Positions 50,887 through 60,762 are shown, counted from the stretch's first letter. The stretch: 64,000 nucleotides of DNA from JBBRWO01 sp964388455 (GCA_964388455.1 CAYMAN010000005.1:27607-91606), one strand, 5' to 3'. A program made the numbers and translations. Notes: generated from the sequence alone by a model not told the origin.

Positions 50887-53800
50887 TCAGACAGGTGCGA
50901 GTATAGCATCGAGCATCCCTAGGGCGGCGTGCGTCACAGAGTCTCCATACTCGACTGGCATGGCCAGTTTCTTCTCGCGTTCCAGCCACACCGCACCACG
51001 TGCCTGGAGCTGGCCGCGACGCTCGTCGGAGATAGTGAGCGGTGAGATGGTGAGCCGCTTGCGGATGATGACCACCGTGGTGGCGCCGGCCTCGGCCGCC
51101 ATCGCCCTGATGCGGGCGATGTCGACCAGGTTGCGCGCCGGCTGCGGCATCGCGCCGTGTGCCCGCACGAGCTCCGCCGCCACGGCGTCGATCGCTTCGA
51201 TCGTGGGTGAGCCTGCGAGTCGGCGATAGAACAGCACGCGGGCATCGACGTCGGCCACGTACTCCTCGGGCAGGAACGCCGAGACGGGCAGGTCGACGCG
51301 AACATCCGGGTACGCCGAGATGGGCTCGCCGCGTGCCTCGGAGACGGCCTCCGTGAGCATCGCCGCGAAGAGGTCGAAGCCGACCGCGCTCATCTGGCCG
51401 CTCTGTTCGGCGCCGAGGAGCGAACCGGCGCCGCGGATCTCGAGGTCGCGCATGGCGATCTTGATGCCGCTGCCCAGGTCGGTGTTGTCGCCGATGGCGA
51501 CGAGGCGCTCGACGGCCTGCTCGGTCAGCGACTGCGTCGCGGGGAACAGGAAGTACGCGTACGCCTTGATGTGGCTGCGGCCGACACGACCCTTGAGCTG
51601 GTAGAGCTGCGCAAGGCCGAGGCGCTGGGAGTCCTCGATGAGCAGCGTGTTGGAGTGCGGGTTGTCGATGCCGGACTCGATGATGGTGGTGGCGACCAGC
51701 ACGTCGTACTCGTTTGCCGAGAACGCCTCCATGACCTTCTCGAGCTCGCGCTCGGACATCTGGCCGTGCGCCACGCCGATTCGCGCCTCGGGAGCGGCGG
51801 TCGTCACGCGGCGGACGGCGTCGTCGATGGTCTTGACGCGGTTGGAGACGTAGTAGACCTGGCCGCCCCGCTCGAGCTCTCGGCGGATGGCACCGGAGAC
51901 GACGTCCTCGTCCCACTCGCCCACGTGTACGTGCACGGGGAAGCGGTTGGGCGGCGGGGTGTCGATGACACTCATGTCTCGCACGCCGGAGAGCGACATC
52001 TGCAGCGTACGAGGGATCGGTGTCGCCGAGAGGGTCAGCACGTCGACCTGCTCGCGCAGATTCTTCATGTGCTCCTTGTGCTCGACGCCGAAGCGCTGCT
52101 CCTCGTCGATGATCACGAGGCCGAGATTCTTGGGAGCAACGTCGCGCGAGAGCAGGCGGTGCGTTCCGACGAGAATGTCGACGTCGCCGTCTGCGAAGCC
52201 TTCGAGGGCGACCTTCTGCTGCTCATCGCTGCGGAAACGCGAGAGCACCTCGACCTTGACCGGGAACGGCGCGAACCGCTCGGAGAAGTTCGTGAAATGC
52301 TGCTGCGCGAGGATCGTGGTCGGACACAGGATCATGACCTGCTTGCCGTCCTGCGTGGCCTTGAATGCAGCGCGGATCGCGACCTCGGTCTTACCGTAAC
52401 CGACGTCGCCACAGATGAGGCGGTCCATCGGCTTGTCGGACTGCATGTCGGCTTTGACGTCGGCGATGGCGGCGAGCTGGTCGGGTGTCTCCTCGAACGG
52501 GAACGACGCCTCCATCTCCATCTGCCACGGCGTGTCTTCCTGGTAGGCGAAACCCTGAACCGTGGAGCGACGCGCGTAGAGGTCGACGAGGTCGAAGGCG
52601 AGCTTGCGCGCGGCCTTGCGCGCCTTGCCGGTCGCCTTGGACCAGTCTGTGGTGTTGAGTCGCGTGACGCGGGGTGAGCTCCCCTCGGCGCCGACGTACT
52701 TGGTGATGCGGTCGATCTGCTCGACCGGCACGTAGAGCTTGTCGCCACGCGAATACTCGAGCAGCAGGTAGTCGCGCTCCTGGCCGAGAACCTCCTGGCG
52801 CACGATCTCGCGGAACAGCGCGATACCGTGCGTTGCGTGAACGACGTAGTCGCCGGGATTGAACGCGAAGGTCATGCGCGTTGGGTCGATCTGGCGACGG
52901 GCGCGACGCTGACTGGAGCGTGGGTAGGCGTCGTCGATCGAGACGACCGCGATGTGCGCGGACGGCACGACGAAGCCCGCCGGCACCTCGGTCTCCGTGA
53001 GGCTCACGGTGACACCGGCGTCGAGCATCAGGTCGCCGATGCGCTGGCGTGCGCGACGGTCCGGCACCGCGAGGGCGACCTTGTAGCCGGTCGAGATCAG
53101 CGACTTCACACCGCCGATGAACTTCTCCTCGCCGCCCGCGACCTCGGGCCTGCGCGCGTTGAACTCGGCGTCGATGCCGGTGCCCGCGCGGTGCAGCGAC
53201 ACGATCGTGAATCGCTGGTGCTCGCCGAAGTCGAGCTCGGCCGGCTTGAGGTAGAGGCCGTCGAGCGCCGCCTTGCCGGTCATCATCGAGCGATAGTTCA
53301 TCGTCGAGGCGGCGGTCTCGAGTTCTTCTCGGCGGCGGACGGTGTCGTCGAAGAGGGAACGCGGCTCGGCGACGACCACGAGCGAGTCTGCGCCGAGATA
53401 GTCGGTGGCACCGCCCACCCGCTTGTAGAACAGCGGCAGGAAACGCTCGATGCCGTTGAAGTAGACGCCCTGGTCGATGAGCTCGAGCTGGTGGGCGATC
53501 TTGGTGTCTTTGAGCGCGCGCTCGCGAAGGGCCTTGGCGGCGGTCTCGGCGCCGCGCGAGGCGATGGCGAGCTCGCGGCAGGGGTAGACCTCGATGGTCT
53601 CGGCCGAGCCGATCGCCTGGCCGGTGGAAGGCACGTAGCGCAGCAGCGTCTCAATCTCGTCGCCGAAGAGCTCCGCACGCACAGGTGCCGTGGCGCCCAC
53701 CGGGAAGACATCGAGGATGCCGCCGCGGACGGCGAACTGCCCGGGCTCCTCGGCGAGGTCGAGACGCTCGTAGCCCATGCGGGTCAGGAGCGTCACCGAC

Positions 53801-54255
53801 TCCTCGAGATCGAGGGTGGCGCCGGGTGCGAGCACCAGCGGGTCGAAGGCGCGGCTGCCGTGCGGTGGGACCGCTCGCAGGAGCGCGCGAGCGGAGGCGA
53901 CGACGATGACCGGGCGGCTCTTGTCGAGCGCGTGCAGGGCGCGGCAGCGGGCGCCGACCTGCTCGAGGTCGGGAGCATCCTCGGTCCACGGCAGGTCGGT
54001 GCGGTCCGGCAGGCGCAGCACCAACTCGCGGCCGAGAAGCGCGGCGGTCTGGCGCCAGAAACGCTCGGCGACCTCCTCGCCGGCGAGCACCACGAGCGTG
54101 GGGCGCGGACGGGCGCGGAACGTCGTCGCGACAAGCGCGGGGCGCACGAGGCCGGGGGCGGCAACGGTCGCATCGGAGCCGCGAACGAGCAGCTCGGTGA
54201 GGGTGGCGTACGGCTTGGCTCCGGCGAAGGACTCGGAGAGGTGATCGATGAGCAT
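50887..54255 (-). CDS. mfd: Transcription-repair coupling factor Mfd
   Basis: A 1122-aa SF2 translocase that releases RNA polymerase stalled at DNA lesions and recruits UvrAB. Residues ~1-350 are the UvrB-like N-terminal modules (RGGILDVFPVGATAPVRAELFGDEIE); residues ~455-520 are the RNA-polymerase-interacting domain (GDYVVHATHGIALFREIV); residues ~590-960 are the motor: GDVGYGKTEVAIRAAF (Walker A), LVIIDEEQRFGVEHK (DEEQ box), LSATPIPRTLQMSLSG, and the TRG motif region with LYQLKGRVGRS. The TRCF C-terminal domain completes it. ATG with AGGAG 9 bp upstream. Confidence 0.97.
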   Translation of the reverse strand: MLIDHLSESFAGAKPYATLTELLVRGSDATVAAPGLVRPALVATTFRARPRPTLVVLAGEEVAERFWRQTAALLGRELVLRLPDRTDLPWTEDAPDLEQVGARCRALHALDKSRPVIVVASARALLRAVPPHGSRAFDPLVLAPGATLDLEESVTLLTRMGYERLDLAEEPGQFAVRGGILDVFPVGATAPVRAELFGDEIETLLRYVPSTGQAIGSAETIEVYPCRELAIASRGAETAAKALRERALKDTKIAHQLELIDQGVYFNGIERFLPLFYKRVGGATDYLGADSLVVVAEPRSLFDDTVRRREELETAASTMNYRSMMTGKAALDGLYLKPAELDFGEHQRFTIVSLHRAGTGIDAEFNARRPEVAGGEEKFIGGVKSLISTGYKVALAVPDRRARQRIGDLMLDAGVTVSLTETEVPAGFVVPSAHIAVVSIDDAYPRSSQRRARRQIDPTRMTFAFNPGDYVVHATHGIALFREIVRQEVLGQERDYLLLEYSRGDKLYVPVEQIDRITKYVGAEGSSPRVTRLNTTDWSKATGKARKAARKLAFDLVDLYARRSTVQGFAYQEDTPWQMEMEASFPFEETPDQLAAIADVKADMQSDKPMDRLICGDVGYGKTEVAIRAAFKATQDGKQVMILCPTTILAQQHFTNFSERFAPFPVKVEVLSRFRSDEQQKVALEGFADGDVDILVGTHRLLSRDVAPKNLGLVIIDEEQRFGVEHKEHMKNLREQVDVLTLSATPIPRTLQMSLSGVRDMSVIDTPPPNRFPVHVHVGEWDEDVVSGAIRRELERGGQVYYVSNRVKTIDDAVRRVTTAAPEARIGVAHGQMSERELEKVMEAFSANEYDVLVATTIIESGIDNPHSNTLLIEDSQRLGLAQLYQLKGRVGRSHIKAYAYFLFPATQSLTEQAVERLVAIGDNTDLGSGIKIAMRDLEIRGAGSLLGAEQSGQMSAVGFDLFAAMLTEAVSEARGEPISAYPDVRVDLPVSAFLPEEYVADVDARVLFYRRLAGSPTIEAIDAVAAELVRAHGAMPQPARNLVDIARIRAMAAEAGATTVVIIRKRLTISPLTISDERRGQLQARGAVWLEREKKLAMPVEYGDSVTHAALGMLDAILAPV

Positions 54256-54413
54256 GAGGCGAGACTCCTGAGACTGGGTCGAACAGCACGAAAGCCCGCA
54301 ACCGGCAAGCCGGGCGGGGGTCTGTAGGGTAGTCCCGAGCGATAGCGGGGGTCAAGGCGGGGGCAAGGGGTACACTCGGCAGGATTCCCGTGTCAGCACC
54401 GTGGAGGCCGTAC

Positions 54414-55796
54414 GTGCCGGATGATTTGCGACAGAACCGCTCGAGCTCGGTCGAGCGACGCGAACTCGATAGCGTCGAACAGCTCGAGGTCGACGACGCT
54501 GCGCCAACACACGCGGTAATCAGGCGCGGGAGCACATTCGAGTCGTTCCGCTACCGCGACTTCACGCTGTTTTGGTTCGGAGCCTTCATCTCCAACACCG
54601 GCAGCTGGATGCAGAACTACGCCCTCGCGATCGTGGTCTACAACCTGCGCCACAGCGAACTCGACTCCGGCCTCATCAACTTCGTGAGTGGCATCCCGGT
54701 GCTGTTCCTCGCCCTGCCCGCCGGCGCGCTCGCCGACAAGATCGACAAGCGACGGCTGCTCATCGTGTCGCAGTTCGTGCTGCTGCTACAGGCCTCCGCA
54801 CTGGCAGTCCTCTACACCACCGGTCATCTCTCCTCGGCGAATGCACTGCCGTCGCTGCTTTGGATCGGCGGACTCGGGCTTCTCGGCGGGGTGATGTCGG
54901 CGCTGACGTTCCCGGCGTGGCAGTCGCTGTTGCCGGATCTGGTGCCTCGCCCCAACCTGCTCAACGCGATCGCACTGAACGCAACGCAGTTCCAGAGTGC
55001 CAGACTGCTGGGACCCCTCGTGGCCGCGGGTATGGTGCTCGCGGGCGCGGGCATGGGCGAGATCTTCTGGGTGAACGCGGGCAGCTTCCTCTTCGTCATC
55101 GCGGCTTTATGGGCGATCCGTCCACACGCCAGCCACGCCGACGATGCCGATGGCGCCGGAGCCGGCCTCCCTGCGGCGCGTGAAGGCTCTTGGCGCACAC
55201 TGACCGCGGGGCTCCGCTACGCACGCGAGAACACCTTCATCGCCTATCTCGTGGGCAGCACCGCGGTCATGACCATCTTCGGGATGCCGTACATGATGCT
55301 ACTCCCCGCCTATACCGATAAGGTGCTGGGTGGCGGCGCCGCCGAAACGGCCTACCTCATGGCGGCCAACGGCCTTGGTGCGGTGGCGGGTGCGCTCATC
55401 GTCGCGAGTCTGCCCTCCACGGTGCGCCGAGAACGCATCATCCCCGCTGCCTTGGTCGCCTTCGGCTCCCTGCTGCTCGCGTTCTCACTCTCGCGCTGGA
55501 TGTGGCTCTCGCTGCCCATCTCGGCGTTGGCAGGCGCCTGCGTGCTCACGATCAACTCGCTCACCAACACCTCCATCCAGGCCAACGTGCCGGGGCAGCT
55601 GCGTGGTCGCGTCATGGCGCTCTTCATCATGTCGTTCATGGGCATCATGCCGGTGTCGTCCCTGATCTTTGGACCGCTAGGCAAGTTGATCGGTCCTGAC
55701 CGCTCGATTCTCTCCGGCGCCGTGGTCCTCGTGCTTTGGGGCGCGTACCTGATGGGCCGGCCCGAGGTCCTCGATCCACCGGAGACGACCAGCTAG
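54414..55796 (+). CDS. MFS transporter (EntS-like, MFS_3 family)
   Basis: A 460-aa membrane transporter with about 12 hydrophobic segments. After a ~40-residue charged start it reads FRYRDFTLFWFGAFISNTGSWMQ, PAGALADKIDKRRLLI (loop 2-3 motif) and, in the second half, QANVPGQLRGRVMALFIM, features of the MFS_3/enterobactin-exporter-like family. Export of a siderophore or drug-like compound is the family role; the substrate here is unknown. GTG at 54414 chosen for GTGGAGG 6 bp upstream; another GTG 24 bp earlier is possible. Confidence 0.9.
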   Translation: MPDDLRQNRSSSVERRELDSVEQLEVDDAAPTHAVIRRGSTFESFRYRDFTLFWFGAFISNTGSWMQNYALAIVVYNLRHSELDSGLINFVSGIPVLFLALPAGALADKIDKRRLLIVSQFVLLLQASALAVLYTTGHLSSANALPSLLWIGGLGLLGGVMSALTFPAWQSLLPDLVPRPNLLNAIALNATQFQSARLLGPLVAAGMVLAGAGMGEIFWVNAGSFLFVIAALWAIRPHASHADDADGAGAGLPAAREGSWRTLTAGLRYARENTFIAYLVGSTAVMTIFGMPYMMLLPAYTDKVLGGGAAETAYLMAANGLGAVAGALIVASLPSTVRRERIIPAALVAFGSLLLAFSLSRWMWLSLPISALAGACVLTINSLTNTSIQANVPGQLRGRVMALFIMSFMGIMPVSSLIFGPLGKLIGPDRSILSGAVVLVLWGAYLMGRPEVLDPPETTS

Positions 55797-55857
55797 CCGG
55801 CGACCGACCTCGGGTATCCTCTCCCCGTACGCCCGCGATCCTCCGAGGAGCCCGCCC

Positions 55858-56559
55858 ATGTCCGCAGCCAAAGCAGCCGACGAGCCGACACCACAGCTGA
55901 CCCGCGCCGAGCGCGAGCATCTCGCGCCGATATATGCCGAGCGCCTCGAGGCGGCCTACGGCGACCCGCACGCCGCGCTCGACTTCGCGAACCCGTTCCA
56001 GCTGCTCATCGCTGTTATCCTCTCGGCGCAGACGACGGACGTCGGGGTGAACAAGGCGACACCGGCGCTGTTCGAGCGCTTCCCGACAGCCGCTGCTCTC
56101 GCCGAGGCAGACCAGCTCGAAGTCGAGGAGTACGTCCGCACGCTGGGCTTCTACCACCAGAAGGCGAAGAACATCATCGCCACCTCGCGCTGCATCGTGG
56201 CCGAGTTCGACGGCCAGGTGCCCGACACCATGGAGGGTCTCGTCTCGCTCTCCGGCGTCGCCCGCAAGACCGCCAACATCGTGCTTGGCGAGGCGTACGG
56301 CAAGGTGGAGGGCATTGCGGTCGACACGCACGTGAACCGGCTCGCCCACCGCTTCGGGCTGACCACCGAGCACGACCAGGACAAGGTCGAGCGCGACCTC
56401 ATGAGCATCTTCCCGCCGGATCACTGGCACCGCGTCAACTACGACATGATCACGCACGGCCGTGCCGTCTGCACCGCCAAGCGCCCGACCTGCGGCAGCT
56501 GTTTCTTGAACGACGTCTGTCCCAGCGCCTACAAGCCGGTCGACTGGCGCGAGGCGTAG
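55858..56559 (+). CDS. nth: Endonuclease III
   Basis: A 233-aa DNA glycosylase/AP lyase for oxidised pyrimidines. Helix-hairpin-helix LVSLSGVARKTANIVLGEA contains the catalytic Lys, VDTHVNRLAHRFGL the catalytic Asp, and CTAKRPTCGSCFLNDVC gives the C-X6-C-X2-C-X5-C iron-sulfur loop. ATG with GAGGAG 7 bp upstream. It follows the MFS gene by ~60 bp on the same strand. Confidence 0.97.
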   Translation: MSAAKAADEPTPQLTRAEREHLAPIYAERLEAAYGDPHAALDFANPFQLLIAVILSAQTTDVGVNKATPALFERFPTAAALAEADQLEVEEYVRTLGFYHQKAKNIIATSRCIVAEFDGQVPDTMEGLVSLSGVARKTANIVLGEAYGKVEGIAVDTHVNRLAHRFGLTTEHDQDKVERDLMSIFPPDHWHRVNYDMITHGRAVCTAKRPTCGSCFLNDVCPSAYKPVDWREA

Positions 56560-56566
56560 ACACGCC

Positions 56567-57169
56567 ATGACGTCGCCGTCGCCCGCACCCGCCGATCGCA
56601 CGCCGAGAACTCCCCCGCCGCTGCTCGCGCCCGCGTCCCGAGCCGAACTCCGAGCCTGGCTCGCCGAGAACCACGCCTCGTCGAGTGGCGTGCATCTGGC
56701 CGTGGGCAAGAAGGGCAACAGTGTCACCGCGCTCACCTACGACGACGCCGTCGAAGAGGGTCTCGCCTTCGGGTGGATAGACAGCGTCGCACACCGGCTC
56801 GACGAGGCCCGCTACACCGTGCTCTTCACGCCCCGCAAGCGTGGCAGCATCTGGGCCAAGACGAACAAGGCCCGAATCACGCGACTGACCGAGGAGGGGC
56901 TGATGACTCCGGCGGGGCTAGCGGTGGTCGAGGCCGCGAAAGAGGACGGCTCGTGGGACCTGCTGACCGATGCCGATGATCTCGTCATGCCGATGGATCT
57001 TGCATCGGCGCTTCAGGCCGCCTCGGCGACACGCGCATTCGAGGCACTCACTGTCCCCGAACGTCAACGGACCCTCTTCTGGATCGGCAGCGCCAAGCGG
57101 TCCGAGACGCGAGCGAGAAGAATCGCTGAGACTCTTCTCGCGGTGGCCGAAGGCCGATCACCGGCCTGA
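56567..57169 (+). CDS. YdeI/OmpD-associated family protein
   Basis: A 200-aa protein resembling YdeI-type (bacteriocin-protection-like) proteins: RAELRAWLAENHASSSGVHLAVGKK, TYDDAVEEGLAFGWIDSVAHRLDEARY, FTPRKRGSIWAKTNKARITRL, and a C-terminal LTVPERQRTLFWIGSAKRSETRARRI. Molecular function is unknown in the family. It starts 7 bp after nth with no strong ribosome site, so it is probably coupled to it. Confidence 0.85.
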   Translation: MTSPSPAPADRTPRTPPPLLAPASRAELRAWLAENHASSSGVHLAVGKKGNSVTALTYDDAVEEGLAFGWIDSVAHRLDEARYTVLFTPRKRGSIWAKTNKARITRLTEEGLMTPAGLAVVEAAKEDGSWDLLTDADDLVMPMDLASALQAASATRAFEALTVPERQRTLFWIGSAKRSETRARRIAETLLAVAEGRSPA

Positions 57170-57220
57170 GACCGCCCGGGCGGCTTGAGCAGGTTCCTCT
57201 TCAGCAGCTGACTCAGCGCG

Positions 57221-58282
57221 TTATCTGCGGATGTAGACCGGATTCCCGACGTCGACGCGCGTCATCAGGTCGGCCACGTCGCGGGGCATCATACGCATGC
57301 ATCCGTGGCTCGCGGCGGTCCCGATGCTGCTGTACTCGTTGGGTGGAATCCCGTGGAAGAAGATTCCGGAGGAGTTTATTCCGATCTTGTCGATGCCCAT
57401 GGGGTTGTTGGGACCACCGGGAATGATGCGGGGCATGTCCTTCGCCCAGTCGGAGCCGGGATTGATCCACGGGGCCATGTGCTGCTTGCTGCGAATCACA
57501 AAATCACCCGTGGGAGTGGGAAACTCGGGCCTGCCGGGTGCACAGCGATACGTCTTGACGAGCTTCGCGCCCTTGTACAGGCGGATGCGACGCTCGGAGA
57601 TCGACACGATGATCGCGGTCTTGAAACCCGACTCCGTGACCTTGGGCTTGATGGCTGCGACCTGGAGCGGGACGGTGCGCTGCTCATCGGAAAGTGCGCG
57701 CTCTGCGCCCAGCGCAGTGGCGATCACCTGCGTTGTGGCCGCGCGATCCACCTTTGCGCCCTTCACGCTCTTCTTGACCTTGAACTTGTAGCCAACGATG
57801 GTTCTGGTCGCGTCGGTTGGCTCGCGGTCGACCTGGGCTGCGGTCTGGTCGACCCACGCGGCAACAGCCGTGGTATCGACCGAGAACGCCGGAGCAACCG
57901 CCTTGGGTAGCGAGGTGCCACGCACATGGTTGTCGAGCCGCTGCACGAATGTGGCGGTGCGCCTGGTGGAGTAGGCCTCGTCAACCATGGTGTCGACGTC
58001 GATTGCGACAAGACCCTTGGGGTCGAGTGTCCATGACTTGCTGCCGTACACGACAGTAACCGGACGCAGCATCGGCGTGGAGACCGCGGTGTCCATCGCC
58101 GCTCGCGCCTGCTCCTCGGTCATACCACCGATGTCTCGGCCCGCGACCGTGACGCCCTGCGGCACAACGCCGTGTGCTCGATAGTCGGTGACCACACCCC
58201 ACGCGAGGGTAGCCGACAACATGAGCATGAATGCGGCGCCGAGAACCATCAGGATGCTGTTCGTCGTGCTCCGTGCCTTCAT
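57221..58282 (-). CDS. L,D-transpeptidase (YkuD) with PG-binding domain
   Basis: A 353-aa exported wall enzyme. The N-terminal membrane anchor is ILMVLGAAFMLMLSATLAWG; residues ~35-215 form a PG_binding_4-type region (GRDIGGMTEEQARAAMDTAV); residues ~225-353 are the YkuD catalytic domain, with GRPEFPTPTGDFVIRSKQ, NPMGIDKIGIN and the active-site HGIPPNEYSSIG...SHGCMRM (His and nucleophile Cys). It makes 3-3 cross-links or attaches proteins to peptidoglycan. ATG with AAAGGG 5 bp upstream. Confidence 0.95.
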   Translation of the reverse strand: MKARSTTNSILMVLGAAFMLMLSATLAWGVVTDYRAHGVVPQGVTVAGRDIGGMTEEQARAAMDTAVSTPMLRPVTVVYGSKSWTLDPKGLVAIDVDTMVDEAYSTRRTATFVQRLDNHVRGTSLPKAVAPAFSVDTTAVAAWVDQTAAQVDREPTDATRTIVGYKFKVKKSVKGAKVDRAATTQVIATALGAERALSDEQRTVPLQVAAIKPKVTESGFKTAIIVSISERRIRLYKGAKLVKTYRCAPGRPEFPTPTGDFVIRSKQHMAPWINPGSDWAKDMPRIIPGGPNNPMGIDKIGINSSGIFFHGIPPNEYSSIGTAASHGCMRMMPRDVADLMTRVDVGNPVYIRR

Positions 58283-58413
58283 AGAAACCCTTTCGGCATG
58301 CAGGCAGCATGTACGGGCCGTGAAACTAACCCGTGACTATACAGTGCGAAGCAACTTCGGAGCCAGATACGCGCGTTACGAATCCATACCGTTGCCTGAT
58401 GAAATGCATTCGA

Positions 58414-59325
58414 CTAGGGCGTGTCTTCTTGCGCAAGAGCGCGCGGGACGAGAACGCTCACCGCGGCAGGGATGACTGTAGCGTCCACGGGGGTGGACCC
58501 CGACTCCTCACCATCGGCGAGAATCGCCTGAGCCGGCTTCGCGTCAACGCGAATGCGCGCACCGGACCATCGGCGCACTCCTCCGGGCTCCTGACCTTGC
58601 GCTGCCTCGGCCACACTGCCCAGGAGACTGGGTAGCCCTGCCTTCTCCACAACCGCGACATCGAGGCGGCCGTCGGACAGATCGACGCCTTGCGCGAGCT
58701 TCACGCCCGCGAGATGTCCGACGCTGGCGGAGTTCGCGATCATCGCCGCCACGCCCTCGACGACATACGATTCGTCATCGACGGTTACGGTGTACTCCGC
58801 GACCGGCGGATCAGCCAGCGCCTGCACACCTGCCACAACGTACGCCAGCCAGCCGAGTCGATCCTTCATCTCGCGAGTCGCCGAGCCGACAAGCGCCGCC
58901 TCGATCCCCATCGTCAGTCGCAGCACAAAGCGGGTATCGCCTGTGCGTCCGATGTCGATCCGGCGGACATCGGAACCTCCCTCGAGCGCGAGCGCTGCGG
59001 CACCCGCCAGATCCGAGGGAATCCCGAGGTCCTCGGCGAGAGCGTTGCCGGTTCCACCCGGCAGCAGCAACAGTGGCGGCCCGCCATCTGCAAGCGCCGA
59101 GGCGACCTCTGCAACCGTCCCGTCCCCGCCATACGCGCCGATGAGGTCGAACCCGGCTTCGACGGCCTCGCGCGCCGCCGTCACGCCGTCACCGGCCCGA
59201 TGGGTAATGGCGACCTGCCATTCGATCTTCGCCGGCCCGAAGACGTCGTTGAGGATGCTCAGTACCGGCTCGGCCTTTCCTGCCGCCGGGTTGACGATGA
59301 TCATCACGCGCTTGTAGCCGGTCAT
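58414..59325 (-). CDS. Diacylglycerol kinase-like lipid kinase
   Basis: A 303-aa member of the DAGK catalytic family (DgkB/YegS-like). It begins MTGYKRVMIIVNPAAGKAEP and has LIGAYGGDGTVAEVASAL (GGDGT nucleotide motif) and LLLPGGTGNALAEDLGIP, then a C-terminal beta-sandwich. It phosphorylates a lipid such as diacylglycerol; the exact lipid is not shown. The ATG overlaps the phosphatase stop as TGATG, with GGAG 5 bp upstream, so the two are coupled. Confidence 0.92.
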   Translation of the reverse strand: MTGYKRVMIIVNPAAGKAEPVLSILNDVFGPAKIEWQVAITHRAGDGVTAAREAVEAGFDLIGAYGGDGTVAEVASALADGGPPLLLLPGGTGNALAEDLGIPSDLAGAAALALEGGSDVRRIDIGRTGDTRFVLRLTMGIEAALVGSATREMKDRLGWLAYVVAGVQALADPPVAEYTVTVDDESYVVEGVAAMIANSASVGHLAGVKLAQGVDLSDGRLDVAVVEKAGLPSLLGSVAEAAQGQEPGGVRRWSGARIRVDAKPAQAILADGEESGSTPVDATVIPAAVSVLVPRALAQEDTP

Positions 59326-59834
59326 CACAACTCCACTTGCGTGGTGGTGGGACTCGAGTTGTGCCGCTGAATCCACATCTTCTCGAAGGCTCGGATCCGG
59401 CTCTCAATGTGACCTGCGTGCGGGTCTGCGGCCGGTCGCATCTCCAAGATGGTGTCCATGGCCGCATCCGCTGTCATGCCGCGAGCGATCAGAATGCACG
59501 CGGCCATCGCGACGCTGCGATGCCGCCCTGCCCGGCAGTAGCACAAGACTCGACCGCCGCCGTCCATCACCGGGAGCGCCGCCTCAACACCGCGAAGCAG
59601 TGCCGTGAGCGGGATCGGCAGCAGGAAGATGTCGTAGACCGGGAGCCGGATCAGCTGAAATGGCGGCTCAGCCAGGGCGCGTGGCGGGGTGACCCCAATC
59701 ATGCTCAGCACCAACTGCACATCCAGCCCGCGAATGTGCTCCACATGATGACTGCGTGGCCGGGGCGCGATGAAAAGTTGGGGTGTGATCTGCGACGCGC
59801 TATACGGAGTGTCTGCTGTTCCTATTGTTCGCAT
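59325..59834 (-). CDS. Dual-specificity protein phosphatase-like protein
   Basis: A 169-aa protein with the Cys-based phosphatase fold: ITPQLFIAPRPRSHHVEHIRGL, a possible general-acid Asp in LPVYDIFLLP, and the P-loop VLCYCRAGRHRSVAMAACILIA (CX5R, with Cys and Arg present). It may act on proteins, phosphoinositide-like lipids or other phosphoesters. Coupling with the lipid kinase suggests a shared lipid or phosphate pathway (inference). No good ribosome site is seen before the ATG at 59834. Confidence 0.85.
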   Translation of the reverse strand: MRTIGTADTPYSASQITPQLFIAPRPRSHHVEHIRGLDVQLVLSMIGVTPPRALAEPPFQLIRLPVYDIFLLPIPLTALLRGVEAALPVMDGGGRVLCYCRAGRHRSVAMAACILIARGMTADAAMDTILEMRPAADPHAGHIESRIRAFEKMWIQRHNSSPTTTQVEL

Positions 59835-59876
59835 AACGGGTTGATACCCATCGGGCTGTGCGGGTCCGCGAAGCGA

Positions 59877-60018
59877 TCAGGTTATGCCCAGTACCACTCG
59901 GCATTGCGTGAGGCGCTCGGCGATCAAGTCCTTCATCGGAGGGACCAGATGGTTATATGAGAGCTGGGTCTCGATGAGGTCCTGCAGCCCCTCGCCGAGA
60001 CCCGCGCGTCGTCTCGCT
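59877..60018 (-). other. Possible coding remnant after the bactofilin-like gene
   Basis: Directly past the stop of the bactofilin-like gene, another minus frame reads GLGEGLQDLIETQLSYNHL, then VPPMKDLIAERLTQCRVVLG, and stops at 59877. Composition and codon choice look protein-like, but there is no usable start codon with a ribosome site except an internal ATG of ~15 codons. It could be the remnant of a lost gene or the product of a +1 frameshift; I cannot identify it. Confidence 0.3.
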
Positions 60019-60762
60019 CTAGCCCGCTGCCGGCACCAGCCGCGCCTCGCCGACCGTGGCTCCGGGTGCGACGACGTAGGTCCCTGCATACTCGACAAGG
60101 TCCACTCGGCAGCCTTCGCCGATGTTGATGTTGCGACCACGGACGGTCTTCGCCGTCGTGAGCTCGAGCGTCACGTCGTCGCCCTCGATCGAGTCTGCAG
60201 TCAGACGCTTCTCGGCCCAGAAGGTGAATATCTGCGTGAGGCTTGAGAGCCCGCCGCCGCCCGGCTGACGGACGGTGATCCTCTCGCCGCCGATCTCGCG
60301 CGCCGAGCACGGACCGTACAGCTTGATGTCCACGCTGCCGGCGTTGAGGAGCCCGGCGACGGTGAACGCGCCCTCGCAGTCAAACGCCTCCGACTGGCAA
60401 TCGCCACCGGTCTTCATGAAGCCGCGCACGACCACGTCGTGGCTGGCGATGGAGCCGCCAAAGCTGGCGTTACCCTTGATCGAAAGCCTGCCGACACCGA
60501 TGCCATCGCGAACATTCATGTCGCCGTTCACGTTGAGTTCGTTGGCCTGCACCTCGCCGTTGAAGGTGCCTGTCCCGTTCACGGTGATCGTCTGTGCCAG
60601 CAGTTTGCCGTTGTGAGTACCCGCACCGTTCACGCGGTAGTCGGTGCAGTCGATGTCGCCATTGATTGTTCCTGCGCCGTTGATGGTCACGGCTCCGTAG
60701 GTGCCGCCCGACAGGCTGCCGTCGCCGTTGATCTTCACATCGGCTCGTGTGTCGTCCGCCAT
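60019..60762 (-). CDS. Bactofilin-like polymer-forming protein (YhbE/YhbF-like)
   Basis: A 247-aa protein of short beta-helix repeats: SGGTYGAVTINGAGTINGDI, NGAGTHNGKLLAQTITVNG, NGTGTFNGEVQANELNVNG and so on, as in bactofilins that polymerise at the membrane and affect cell shape, motility or wall synthesis. It resembles Bacillus YhbE/YhbF, whose genes also sit beside yhbD. ATG at 60760-60762 with GGAGG 10 bp upstream, 16 bp after the YhbD-like stop. Confidence 0.87.
   Translation of the reverse strand: MADDTRADVKINGDGSLSGGTYGAVTINGAGTINGDIDCTDYRVNGAGTHNGKLLAQTITVNGTGTFNGEVQANELNVNGDMNVRDGIGVGRLSIKGNASFGGSIASHDVVVRGFMKTGGDCQSEAFDCEGAFTVAGLLNAGSVDIKLYGPCSAREIGGERITVRQPGGGGLSSLTQIFTFWAEKRLTADSIEGDDVTLELTTAKTVRGRNINIGEGCRVDLVEYAGTYVVAPGATVGEARLVPAAG

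Noticed and set aside
52828..54327. A 499-codon plus-strand frame opposite mfd
   Set aside because: Entirely antisense to the Mfd N-terminal modules; no independent support.
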